Source: Microbacterium album
GTDB lineage: Bacteria; Actinomycetota; Actinomycetes; Actinomycetales; Microbacteriaceae
DNA length: 37,947 nt
Reading direction: 5' to 3'
Assembly: GCF_014643695.1 (NCBI RefSeq)
Contig: NZ_BMJY01000006.1
Span: 139,108-177,054 of the forward strand
Made by a program: the position numbers and the translations under genes
Notes under the pieces: generated by a model
Told to the model about the DNA's origin: nothing
The model's database searches: none
What the model saw: the letters and a program-made list of their open reading frames with translations, nothing else
Part shown: positions 24,576 to 32,756 of the stretch, piece by piece
Position numbering within the stretch: the stretch's first letter is position 1
Layout: each line of letters begins with the position of its first letter

Positions 24576-25508
24576 ATGGACGGGCAGCTGCTGGGCGGGG
24601 GCGTGATCGCCGCCGTCATCGTGCTGCTGTGGCTCGTCTACCTGCTGCCGACGTGGCAGAGCAAGATGCGGTTCAACGCCGCCGAGCGCAACGCGGTGCG
24701 CCTGAACCAGGCGTTGCGCATCCTGGCAGAGACGAGCGAGACGCCCGAGGAGGTGCGCGTCGAGCTCACGGCGCGTGAGGCCGCGGCGAAGCAGAAGCTC
24801 GCCCGCCGGGTGCAGGCGGAGCGCAGCCGCCTGCAGATCGAGCAGGACCTGCTCGCCCTTGAGCGCAAGCGGCAGGAGCTCGCCGCGATCCGATTGGATC
24901 CCGCCTTGCGCCAGGCCAAGGCGCGCCGGCGCGTGCGCCTGGTCGCGACGGCCCTCGTCGCGTCGGGTCTCGCCGCGGCGGGGCTCGGGACGTGGGCGCT
25001 CGTGGCCGGACTCGGTGCGCTGTGGCTCAGCGTGGGCGCCGCCGTCGCGATCGTCGGGATGGCGACCCTCCAGCGGATGGCCGCGGTGCAGGCGCGCGCC
25101 GCGCGTCGCGCGCGGCCGGAGCCCGTGGCCGCGCCGGCCCGCCGGGCTCCCGTCGCGCTCATCGACGAGGCCGATCGCGGGTGGGTGCCCCGCGAGCTTC
25201 CCGCCCCGCTCACGGCGGTGTCGGGCTCCCGCGCCCAGAGCGCGCAGGCCGAGCACGAGGCCCGCGAGGCGCTGCGCCGCGCGGCCCGCGAGGAGGCGCT
25301 GCGCGAGCGCGCCGAGGCGCTGGAGGCCCAGGAGCGGCGCCGCCAGCCCGCGCCGGTCCCGATCGAGACGGCCCGGCCCGCGGCGGTATCCCCCACGGCG
25401 AGTTCTGCGGCGGCGGGCGAGTCGCCGTACGCGCGCATGGGCTACGTCGACGACCGCGAGATCGAGGAGCACGTGCGTCAGCTCCTCGCCCGTCGCGCCG
25501 CGAGCTGA
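24576..25508 (+). CDS. Membrane protein with coiled-coil region, function unknown
   Basis: A 310-aa protein. The N-terminal helix (GVIAAVIVLLWLVYLLPTW) is a membrane anchor. It is followed by a charged helical region (about 30-110) rich in Glu, Lys, Arg and Gln, predicted to be coiled coil. Two further membrane helices follow at about 118-165 (VATALVASGLAAAGLGTWAL, then LWLSVGAAVAIVGMA). The C-terminal half is Ala/Arg/Pro rich and ends with a conserved-looking YVDDREIEEHVRQLLARR. I recognise the general type as a conserved Microbacteriaceae membrane protein of unknown role. It lies just before tRNA-Ala. No enzymatic motif is visible. Confidence 0.75.
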   Translation: MDGQLLGGGVIAAVIVLLWLVYLLPTWQSKMRFNAAERNAVRLNQALRILAETSETPEEVRVELTAREAAAKQKLARRVQAERSRLQIEQDLLALERKRQELAAIRLDPALRQAKARRRVRLVATALVASGLAAAGLGTWALVAGLGALWLSVGAAVAIVGMATLQRMAAVQARAARRARPEPVAAPARRAPVALIDEADRGWVPRELPAPLTAVSGSRAQSAQAEHEAREALRRAAREEALRERAEALEAQERRRQPAPVPIETARPAAVSPTASSAAAGESPYARMGYVDDREIEEHVRQLLARRAAS

Positions 25509-25575
25509 CTGCCGCCCCGGGACCTGCCTGCGTGCGGGAGCGCGCGCACGGTCTGGTAATGTAGTCCGAGTTCAC

Positions 25576-25648
25576 GGGCCCATGGCGCAGTTGGTAGCGC
25601 GTCTCGTTCGCAATGAGAAGGTCGGGGGTTCGAATCCCCCTGGGTCCA
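25576..25648 (+). tRNA. tRNA-Ala (anticodon CGC)
   Basis: A 73-nt cloverleaf. Acceptor GGGCCCA pairs with TGGGTCC, and the D stem is GCGC/GCGC. The anticodon loop TTCGCAA has anticodon CGC (GCG codons), and the T arm is GGGGG-TTCGAAT-CCCCC. The discriminator A is followed by CC only. A TAATGT hexamer upstream (25557-25562) could be the -10. Confidence 0.95.
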
Positions 25649-25654
25649 CCGTGT

Positions 25655-25692
25655 GATGAGTCGGGACATGTGTCTCAGATGAGTCGCGACAT
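25655..25692. mobile_element. Possible insertion-sequence end remnant beside tRNA-Ala
   Basis: GATGAGTCGGGACAT (25655-25669) and GATGAGTCGCGACAT (25678-25692) form a direct repeat with one mismatch, separated by GTGTCTCA. This resembles the terminal sequences I associate with IS481-type elements of actinobacteria. No transposase is present in the window. The memory-based match needs checking. Confidence 0.35.
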
Positions 25693-25708
25693 AGACGACA
25701 GTTACGAG

Positions 25709-25737
25709 AAGGAGCCCGGCCATCGGCCGGGCTCCTT
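25709..25737. terminator. Strong hairpin terminator after tRNA-Ala
   Basis: AAGGAGCCCGGCC (25709-25721), a 3-nt loop, then GGCCGGGCTCCTT (25725-25737): a perfect 13-bp stem. It can serve the tRNA transcript on the plus strand and, because it is symmetric, the RES toxin operon on the minus strand. Confidence 0.85.
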
Positions 25738-25808
25738 CCGTGATCGTCTGCGATCGTGCAGGTCGACCGATCTCGGTCTGCAGGCGTCGGCGCTGAACGC
25801 CTCGAGCC

Positions 25809-26423
25809 CTACGAGATGACGGTCAGCGCGTGAGCGGGTGGAGGCCCTTCGACCTTCATGCCGATGCTCGTGCACGCGTCGGGTCCCGTGAGGGAGAGCG
25901 CCTCGGTGAAGCCGGCGGTGGTCGGCTCTCCTGCGTCGCCGAAGAGCGCGTAGGCGCTCGCGTCTCCCGTGGTGTACGCGGACCCGTAGAACACACCATC
26001 GAATCCGGCCCGATGGAGAGTCTCGGCCCAGGCCCGAGGCACGGAGTAGTCCGCCATCGTCACCAGTTCACGGACGACCAGGTAGCCGGCGGCCGCGGTG
26101 GAGCTGACGGCAGCGCAGCGATGATCGCGCGGCGCCGACACGGTCGAGACGGCGAACGAGTTCGCGAAGGCGCGAGAGACGACACCTGTGGCGAACACCT
26201 CGTCGCGCACCTTCTCGCGGACGGCCGTGTCGACGCTGGTCGCCGTGCAGCACGTGCCGTGTCGCCCGTGAAGGTTGAAGCGCCCCGCGGTGCCGTTGTC
26301 GAACCACCAGGCGCCCTTGCCCGAGGTGTGGGCGCGGTACATCTCCTCGCCCGCGAGGACGGTGTGCGCGGGGAAGCCGGTGTAGTCGGTCGCAGGGTCG
26401 GGGAGGGGCTGCTTCGCGGTCAT
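25809..26423 (-). CDS. RES-domain toxin (NAD-phosphorylase family)
   Basis: A 204-aa protein starting at ATG 26423, which overlaps the antitoxin stop by 4 nt. It shows the RES pattern: R30 in EEMYRAHTS, E70 in TAVREKVRDEV, then a serine region (AAVSSTAAAGYLV). The GRFNLHGRHGTCCTATSVDT segment matches the typical GRFN...G..Y.A.....A..E layout of the family. Characterised RES toxins (for example mycobacterial MbcT) degrade cellular NAD+. The C-terminal region (GFDGVFYGSAYTTGDASAYA, then LFG) is also typical. Paired with the Xre/MbcA-like gene upstream, it forms a type II toxin-antitoxin unit. Confidence 0.85.
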   Translation of the reverse strand: MTAKQPLPDPATDYTGFPAHTVLAGEEMYRAHTSGKGAWWFDNGTAGRFNLHGRHGTCCTATSVDTAVREKVRDEVFATGVVSRAFANSFAVSTVSAPRDHRCAAVSSTAAAGYLVVRELVTMADYSVPRAWAETLHRAGFDGVFYGSAYTTGDASAYALFGDAGEPTTAGFTEALSLTGPDACTSIGMKVEGPPPAHALTVIS

Positions 26424-26971
26424 GCGGCCCAGGCCGCGGCGGTCTGCCTGGCTGCGGCCACGACACGGTCGACGTCGCCGTCGATGAGGTCGTCGATGTG
26501 ACGGCGGGGCACAGTGTCGTCCTGCGCAGGGCGGCTCGCGTTCAGCCACTGCGCCCACGTCCACGGGTCGTCGATTCCCTCGCGAAGCGCGAGAAGCACG
26601 TCCCTGAGCCCCGGCACGAGGGCGCCGCCATGCACCTGGAAGGCCGGATACACCGTTTGGTGGTCGGCTGTCACCAGGCGCAGTGCGCGCAGCTCGTGCA
26701 CGGCCTTGGAGACCGCGCCGCGGCCGCGGTTGATCTCCCGCTGGAGCGCACCGCTGGTGTAGCAGGGACCGACGACGTCACGCCACGGGTTCACTGCGAC
26801 AGGGAGCTTGTCCACCAGGGCGCCGGCGACTGCCTCAGGGTTCCCGAGCGCCGTCAGCTGCACGCCGTGATCGACGAGGTCGAGCAGACGCTTGCGCAGT
26901 TCGTTCGTGATGCTCTCGGCAGCGCGTTCCTGCGACCGCTTGTGCTGGGCATCCAGAGGCGCGATGGCCAT
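26420..26971 (-). CDS. Xre/MbcA/ParS-type antitoxin for the RES toxin
   Basis: A 183-aa protein with a strong ribosome-binding site (GGAGGTGGGAGG directly before ATG 26971). A middle helix-turn-helix segment (SGALQREINRGRGAVSKAVH) probably binds DNA. The C-terminal part (DDPWTWAQWLNASRP, then HIDDLIDGDVDRVVAAARQT) follows the Xre/MbcA/ParS toxin-binding pattern of a WL motif followed by L-x-x-G-x-x-x-x-V. It precedes and overlaps the toxin, the usual order for RES systems. It probably represses its own promoter, whose start region carries two tandem 9-bp repeats. Confidence 0.78.
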   Translation of the reverse strand: MAIAPLDAQHKRSQERAAESITNELRKRLLDLVDHGVQLTALGNPEAVAGALVDKLPVAVNPWRDVVGPCYTSGALQREINRGRGAVSKAVHELRALRLVTADHQTVYPAFQVHGGALVPGLRDVLLALREGIDDPWTWAQWLNASRPAQDDTVPRRHIDDLIDGDVDRVVAAARQTAAAWAA

Positions 26972-27003
26972 CCTCCCACCTCCGATTCGCCGAGTCTGCT
27001 GCG

Positions 27004-27050
27004 GTGTCTACCGTGTCTACCAGTATCGACTCCGATGTTCACCATGTCAA
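27004..27050 (-). promoter_or_regulatory. Consensus promoter with tandem operator-like repeats for the RES/Xre operon
   Basis: On the minus strand TTGACA (27050-27045), 17 bp, then GATACT (27027-27022) is the best sigma-70-type promoter in the window. Immediately downstream, GGTAGACAC occurs twice in tandem (27021-27013 and 27012-27004), covering the likely start site. This is where an autorepressor could block transcription. Confidence 0.75.
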
Positions 27051-27229
27051 CCGAATGTGCCTTACGTGCTGCGCCGACGTTCAGCGAGGCGTGTGGCGGA
27101 TGGTGGCGGTGCCCGACTCCTCGACGAGTGCGACCGACACGGCGCGGCGGTGCGAGGGCTCTTGCGGCGGGGCGGTGGTCGGTGGCACCCTGTCGGTGTC
27201 CCGCTGCAGTTCCGGTCGATCGGATCATC

Positions 27230-27724
27230 ATGCGTCGTGTCCTGCTCACGCTCACAGCGATTCTCACCGCCGTCACCCTGACGGCATGCGGGGCCCCGGC
27301 GGCCGGGCCCGACGATGTGCCCGGTCAGCCGGATCCCGAAGCCTCGGCCCTCGCGCCGTCCACCGACGCGAGCGCGCCGTCCGCCGAGCCGAGCGCGCCT
27401 GCCGGCGGAGGCGACGACCGCTTCTGCGAGCAGTTCAACGACGCGGTCGCCGTCAACAACCGCGAGCACGGCAGCGTCCCGGAGCTGCTGAGCGCGACGA
27501 ACGAGGCGTTCGCGGGGATCGATGCCCCCGCGCCCGCGGAGCTGCACGACGACTTCGTCACCGTGCGGGAGCTGTACGCGGAGATCTCCGAGCTCCAGCT
27601 CGCGCAGGACTGGATGGGGATCGCCCAGTGGGCGCAGTCACAGGGGGAGCAGGCGGCCGGCGCGTCCGAGCGTCTGTTCACCGCGTGCGAGACCCCCGGC
27701 ACGCTCGACTTCGGTTTGGAGTGA
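27230..27724 (+). CDS. Secreted lipoprotein, function unknown
   Basis: A 164-aa protein with a lipoprotein signal peptide (MRRVLLTLTAILTAVTLTAC); the lipobox LTAC places the lipidated cysteine at residue 20. A Pro/Ala/Ser/Asp-rich linker (about 21-62) is followed by a small helical domain (DRFCEQFNDAVAVNNRE to ERLFTACETPG). Two cysteines, CEQF and TACET, may form a disulfide. This resembles small actinobacterial lipoproteins of unknown role. Start ATG 27230 has no strong ribosome-binding site. The 258 bp upstream hold the divergent RES/Xre promoter and no other recognisable gene. The ~200 bp downstream hold no credible gene. Confidence 0.8.
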   Translation: MRRVLLTLTAILTAVTLTACGAPAAGPDDVPGQPDPEASALAPSTDASAPSAEPSAPAGGGDDRFCEQFNDAVAVNNREHGSVPELLSATNEAFAGIDAPAPAELHDDFVTVRELYAEISELQLAQDWMGIAQWAQSQGEQAAGASERLFTACETPGTLDFGLE

Positions 27725-27924
27725 CCCCCCGTCCGCGAGGCCGCCCCCTTCGCCTGAGCGACGGGCCCGTAGCCGACGGCCTCGTTGACAGCGGCGGCGG
27801 TCCGTCGGCGGGCGCTTCCGGTACACGATGACGAACGACGAGACGCCCCGGTACCTGGCCCGGTACCTCGCCCGCGAGCTGGTCTGATTCCAGCGAGGCC
27901 CCGGCGCGCGGGAGGGAAGCAGGA

Positions 27925-30648
27925 TTAACCGTCCTGAGCGGCGCGCAGCGCGGCCGCCATCTGGAGGCGGCTGCGCACGCCGAGCTTGGTGTAGATGCGG
28001 GACAGGTGGCTCTCCACGGTCTTGATGCTCACGTACAGCTCGTCCGCGACCTGGCGGTTGGTGCGCCCCTCGGAGACGAGATGCGCGACGCGGCGCTCAT
28101 GGCTGGTCAGGCTCGCCTCGGATGCCGGCCCCGACCGTCTCGCGGGGCGCAGACCGCACGCGTCGAGCTCCCGCGTGCACCGCTCGAGCCACGGTGTCGC
28201 TCCGATGCGACGGAGCCGCTGCTCGGCGCTCCGCAGCAGCTCGGCCGCGGTCGAGCGCCGTCCGAGGCGGCGGAGGTGGGAGCCGGCGGTGAGTTCCAGG
28301 CGCGCGCGGGGCAGCGGGCGGGACAGTTCGGGGTCGAGGGCGAGGCCCTGATCGATCGCGGACTCGGCTCCCTCCGCGTCGCCCTGGCGGGCGGCGAGCA
28401 CGGCACGAGCGCGGGCGATCTCGCACTGGATCGAGTGGTCGCCCGCCTGGGCGAGCTGGTGCTCGAGCGCCTCGAGGACGGCCGCCGCGTCGTCCGGGCG
28501 GTCGACCCGCGCGAGCGCCTCGGCGTAGCTCGCACGCCAGTGGTTCACGCCCTCGGCGACCGCGTCGAGCCGCGCGGCGAGCATGCGGTCTCCGGTGCGC
28601 ACGACCTGCGCATCGTCGGCCCGCGCGTCCGCCAGCCGTAGCCACGCCGCCTCGGCCCAGATCATCGCCGGCGCGTTCTGGATCGCGGCCGCCGAGTCCG
28701 AGGCGATCCGGGCGTGCAGCTCGGCGCGGTCGAACTCGCCGGCCTCGGCCAAGGCATACGCCGCGACGCTGTGCGGAAGCGGCGTGAGCCAGACGGCGTG
28801 GCTGTCCTCGAGGAGGTCGATCGCCTCGTCCGCCACATCGCTCGCGTCGGCGAGTCGGCCGTCGCGCAGGTGCACGTCGGCCAGATGCGCCCGCGCGGTC
28901 ACGGCCTGCATCAGCGACCGCTCCTGGGAGGCGCCCAGCACGGCGGACAGGTCCCGGCGAGCGTCATCCAGCCGGTTGGACCACGCGCAGGCGATGCCCC
29001 GCGCCAGCCGCGCATCCGCGAGATGGTGCCGCGACGGGTGCACGGTCGCGAGTGTTGCCTCGGCGCGCAGGCGCGCCTCCTCGAACCGGTTCAGCAGCGC
29101 GAGGCCGTGGCACAGCATGGTCACCGGCATTCCCGGTGCGCCCGTCGCCGCGAGTCTGTCCCCCCACATCAGGACGGCGGCGGGGTCGAGGTCGTTCAGC
29201 GCGAGAACGGCGAGGCTCTCGGCGATGCCCGCGGTGGTGGTCGCCGCGGCCTCCTGCGCCCCGGCGAGCTCTCACGCCTGCTGGAGGAGCCCCCGCGCCT
29301 CATCGAAGGATCCCTCCGCCATCTTGGCGCGACCCAGCACCGAGCTGCGCAGAGCGCTGTCCGGCAACGCGGCCAGGACGTTCAGCCGCGCGTCGGCGAT
29401 CTTGCCGGCGGAGACCAGGTGGTCCGCCGCGCGCAGGATCAGCTCATGCCGATGCGGGGCGCCGGGAAGGTCGGCAGCGGTGAAGAGCAGCTCGGCCGCG
29501 GCCCTGCGCGCGCCGCGCCGCTCGTCCGCCTCGGCCTGCGCGGTGAGCGCGTCGATGAGCCCGGGGTCCTCGCCTGTCGTGGCGGCCACGCGATGCCCGA
29601 GCGCCGCGGTTCCCGCGGTGACCCCCGCCGCGCCCGCATGCAGGGCGATCCGATCGTCCGGCGGCAGGGCCGCGTAGAGCGCCTCCTGGATGAGGCGGTG
29701 CCGGATGATGAGCGTCGTGCCGCTCGGGGATCGTTCGACGTCGACGAGCCCGGCATCGCCCAGCTCCGTCACCGCGGGCATCGGGTCCTGTATGCCCGCG
29801 AGCCCCGCGGCCACGCCGACCGGACTGGGCGCGGCGAGCACCGCGAGAGCCTCGAGAAGGCGCCGTGCTCGCGCGGAGCAGCGCACCAGGCGGTCCACGG
29901 CCAGCTGATCCAGCGACGAGGGCAGTGGCGACTCGTCGTCGCGCAGGTCGCTCGCCGTGAGGGCATCGAGCAGCACGCGGGTGAGGAGCGGGTGGCCGCG
30001 GGTGTGGCGGAAGACGCGCTGCGCGGCCTGCGGCTCGACCTCCGCGCCGTGCACGGCCCGCACGAGTTCTCCCACGTCGTGCTCCGTGAACGGCGCGAGC
30101 GTGACCAGGCGATCCTCGCTGAGCCGCATGAGCGCCTGCGGCAGCCGCCGCACGCCCGCGGGCCGTGTCGCGATGAGCAGTGCCGCCTGATCCGCCTTCA
30201 ACCGCCGCGTGGCGAACGCGAGCGCCTGCAACGAGGGCTCATCCGCCGCGTGCGCGTCGTCGATCACGAACAGCAGCCGCTGTGCGCGGCCCACCTCGTC
30301 GGCCAGCCGCAGCAGCTGCGCGCCGAGTTCGATCGGTTCGGCGTCGCGGGCGAAGCGCGGCGTGCGCGCAGCCACCGGACGCGCCGACCGCATGAGCTGA
30401 TCGGCCACGCCGTAATCCAGGTTCGTCTCCGCGGGATCACCCGCCGCCCACAGGACTGCATGCGGCAGGGCCGCGGTGAGCCGGGAGATCGTGGCGTCGA
30501 GCAACGCGGATTTGCCGAAGCCGCCCTCACCCACCACGATGCAGGCCGACGTCGGCAGATCGGGCGTGAGCGCGCCGTGCAGCGCATCCGTGACGCGGGC
30601 GACTTCGGCTTCCCTACCGACGAACACTCCCGAGGATACGAAGGGCAC
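27925..30648 (-). pseudogene. LuxR-family ATPase (LAL/MalT-like) regulator interrupted by an in-frame TGA
   Basis: One reading frame of 907 codons, broken by TGA at 29272-29274 (codon 459). Before it lie Walker A (VVGEGGFGKSALLD), Walker B (LLFVIDDAHAADEP) and the helical STAND-type region. After it lie TPR-like repeats and a full LuxR helix-turn-helix (LTSHERRVAHLVSEGRTNRQ, then SIKTVESHLSRIYTKLGV). The context LLQQA-stop-ELAGAQ suggests a TGG (Trp) to TGA change. The first part would give a 458-aa protein without a DNA-binding domain. The second could restart at ATG 29169 (414 aa), which has no ribosome-binding site. GTG 30648 follows TATCTT by 6 nt, so it is probably leaderless. Sequencing error or a recent nonsense mutation cannot be told apart here. 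Confidence 0.82.
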
Positions 30649-30795
30649 GGCAACAAGATATCGCCGCCCCGGCCGCGCGTGTCGGGCGCCGGATTTGGTG
30701 CCGCAGGTGTCCGACGGCATATGGTGTGACCGTAATCTGACCGATATGCCGACGTTCCGGTGTTCCGCTTGGCGGAGCGGCCGGGGCGAACGGCG

Positions 30796-32445
30796 ATGGA
30801 CGAGCACGATGCCGCGATGGAGGAACCCCCGGTGCCCAACAGCGTTGACAATGCGACGCCGGAGGTGTTGATCCGGATCGCTCGGGAGGGCGAGCGGCAC
30901 GTCGAATCCCTCCGAGCCGCCGTGAGCGCCGGGGACTACCGCGCCGCGGTGGACGTGATCTGCCGGGGGTGGTTTGAGCTGCTCGGGCAGCAGCCGGCGA
31001 CGCAGCAGATTCTGAGCACGGTGCCCACACAGATCGTGATGGCGCAGCCGCTGCTGGCCACGTTTCTCGGCCTGACATATTTCGTCTCGCCGTTCCAGCG
31101 CGGCCGCGCGCTGCGGCTGCTGGTGACGGCGGTGCGTGCCGCGCGGAGCGAAAACCGCGAAGTGGACATGGTCGATCGTGCGCTCATCCGTACGGGCGAG
31201 GCCGTCGCGTTCCGCCTGCTCGGCCTGTCCGACCGAGGGGTGCCCGCGGCCCGCGAGGCGCTGCGCATGCTGGACGATCTGGACGAGACCGGCCGCGCGA
31301 AGATCGGCCAGCTCACGCGCGTCTACGCCCACCTCGGCACCACGCTCCACGCGGCCGGCCGTGTGGAGGAGGCAATGGCCGCGTACGAGCGCGGACTGGC
31401 GGAGGGGCCGCCCGATTCGCCGTCGCCCGGGTTCGGGAACCTCGCCATGCTCGCCGGTCTCCACGCGCTGCGGGGCGACCTTCCGGAGGCCGAGGCGCAC
31501 CTCGAGTACGCCCGCACCGGGGGCTGGACCGACCTCCAGCGCAGCATGTACGCCGGCACCTTCTATCGCGTGGCAGAGGCGGTCGCGGCGCTCGAGCGGT
31601 TCGACGCCGAGACCGCCCGGCAGCACCTCGGCGCCATGGTGCACGACCGCCGGACCATCGAGCACTGGGCCGCGATCGCGCAGATCGAGGCGTGGACCGG
31701 CCTGGTGGCCGGACGCCCCGGGGATGCCCTCGCCCGCCTGGAGGAGATCGTGGCGGCCCGGGGCGCCGAGGCGCGCTCCCGCGTCGCGCGGCGCCAGCTC
31801 TGCGGCGCGCGGGTCCTCGTGCAGCTCGCCCTCGGGAACGTCGACGCGGCGGCCGCGCTCCTTCGCCACGACGGCGGTCGCGGAGCCGACGTGCGCGTGC
31901 ACCGCGCGCGCATCGACCTGGTGATGGGACGCAACGGCTCCGCGCTCGCGGAGGTGCGGGCGCTCGCGGGCGCGCACCTCTCGGCGCGCCTGCGCGCCGA
32001 GGCGCTCGCCATCGAGACCGCCGTGCACCTGCGGCTGCCGCACAGCGTGCGCGCGCCGCACCTCAGCCAGCAGCTCGGCGCGCTGCTGACGTCCACGCGA
32101 CAGCGCCTGCCGCTGGCGCTGATCCCGGCCGACGACCTCGAGCGCGTCATCGCAGCGCTGGACGCGGCGGGGTACGGCGAGCTGGTGCGGGCCGTGCCGT
32201 TGCGCTCGGTGCTCGCCCCGATGGGATCGCAGCCGGGGCTGACCCGGCGCGAGCTGGAAGTTCTCGCCGAGCTGGTCCATACCTCGTCGGCGCCCGCCAT
32301 CGCCGCGGCGCTGCACGTCTCGCCGAACACCGTGAAGACGCAGCTGAAGAGCGTGTACCGGAAGCTCGGCGTGAACAGTCGTGAGGACGCCGTCGCGGTC
32401 GCCCTCGCTCTGCACCTCATCTCCGACGACCGGCGCGTCGACTGA
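30796..32445 (+). CDS. LuxR-family regulator with TPR-like domain, no ATPase
   Basis: A 549-aa protein (alternative starts: GTG 30760, ATG 30817). Residues about 30-470 are all-helical with TPR-like repeats (for example RVYAHLGTTLHAAGRVEEAM, then GDLPEAEAHLEYART). The C-terminal LuxR helix-turn-helix at about 482-540 reads LTRRELEVLAELVHTSSAPA, then HVSPNTVKTQLKSVYRKLGV. No P-loop is present, so it corresponds to the C-terminal half of a LAL/MalT regulator. It diverges from the interrupted LAL gene across about 150 bp and lies about 250 bp upstream of the giant exoprotein gene on the same strand. It is therefore the obvious candidate regulator of that gene, but this is only positional. Confidence 0.82.
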   Translation: MDEHDAAMEEPPVPNSVDNATPEVLIRIAREGERHVESLRAAVSAGDYRAAVDVICRGWFELLGQQPATQQILSTVPTQIVMAQPLLATFLGLTYFVSPFQRGRALRLLVTAVRAARSENREVDMVDRALIRTGEAVAFRLLGLSDRGVPAAREALRMLDDLDETGRAKIGQLTRVYAHLGTTLHAAGRVEEAMAAYERGLAEGPPDSPSPGFGNLAMLAGLHALRGDLPEAEAHLEYARTGGWTDLQRSMYAGTFYRVAEAVAALERFDAETARQHLGAMVHDRRTIEHWAAIAQIEAWTGLVAGRPGDALARLEEIVAARGAEARSRVARRQLCGARVLVQLALGNVDAAAALLRHDGGRGADVRVHRARIDLVMGRNGSALAEVRALAGAHLSARLRAEALAIETAVHLRLPHSVRAPHLSQQLGALLTSTRQRLPLALIPADDLERVIAALDAAGYGELVRAVPLRSVLAPMGSQPGLTRRELEVLAELVHTSSAPAIAAALHVSPNTVKTQLKSVYRKLGVNSREDAVAVALALHLISDDRRVD

Positions 32446-32587
32446 TCGAGCGCGGCTCAGCCCGCTGATCCCCTGACGCGCAGCCCCTCCGGAGGGTCGC
32501 CCGTCGCGCGGCGGAAGCGCGCCTCCCCGGCCGCTCCTCGCCGACGCTCGAGCCGCGCCCCGACGCTGAGCCGCGCCCGACGCGGTC

Positions 32588-32620
32588 AACCTCACCCCCG
32601 GGTGATCCCGGGGTGAGGTT
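32588..32620. terminator. Hairpin between the LuxR gene and the exoprotein locus
   Basis: AACCTCACCCCCGGG (32588-32602) pairs with CCCGGGGTGAGGTT (32607-32620), with one bulge, around a TGAT loop. No T-tract follows. It lies about 140 bp after the LuxR stop and 80 bp before the leader ORF, so it is either a terminator or a regulatory structure. Confidence 0.6.
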
Positions 32621-32699
32621 CGTTGTCGCCCCCTCGGGCCCGCCACTAAGCCTGAGGTGCGGACGAGCGATCGCCCGCTCGGACGCTCTGAGGGAGACG

Positions 32700-32756
32700 A
32701 TGAAGATGACCGTTGGCGGCCGCGCATCCACCTGTGTCACCGGGACGCACGCATGA
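32700..32756 (+). CDS. Candidate 18-aa coupling ORF before the giant exoprotein
   Basis: ATG 32700 is preceded by GAGGGAG at ideal spacing and encodes MKMTVGGRASTCVTGTHA. Its TGA (32754-32756) overlaps the ATG of the exoprotein (32753-32755). The exoprotein start itself has only a weak GGGACG. The simplest reading is a short upstream ORF that loads ribosomes and passes them to the large gene by termination-reinitiation. The peptide has no recognisable features. Confidence 0.45.
   Translation: MKMTVGGRASTCVTGTHA

Noticed and set aside
22877..24619. A 580-codon minus-strand frame over galU and the acetyltransferase
   Set aside because: Opposes two well-recognised genes and has shadow-like composition.
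27828..27887. A 19-codon ORF (MTNDETPRYLARYLARELV) after the lipoprotein gene
   Set aside because: No ribosome-binding site, and it contains a short internal repeat (CCGGTACCT twice). Too short to support without conservation data.
29272..29274. TGA as a selenocysteine codon in the LAL regulator
   Set aside because: No selenoprotein family has this architecture, I saw no obvious SECIS-like hairpin, and the position fits a Trp-to-stop change.
29272..32727. A 1151-codon minus-strand frame continuing upstream of the LAL regulator
   Set aside because: The part beyond 30648 lies antisense to the TPR-LuxR gene and has no domain content; the real start is GTG 30648.
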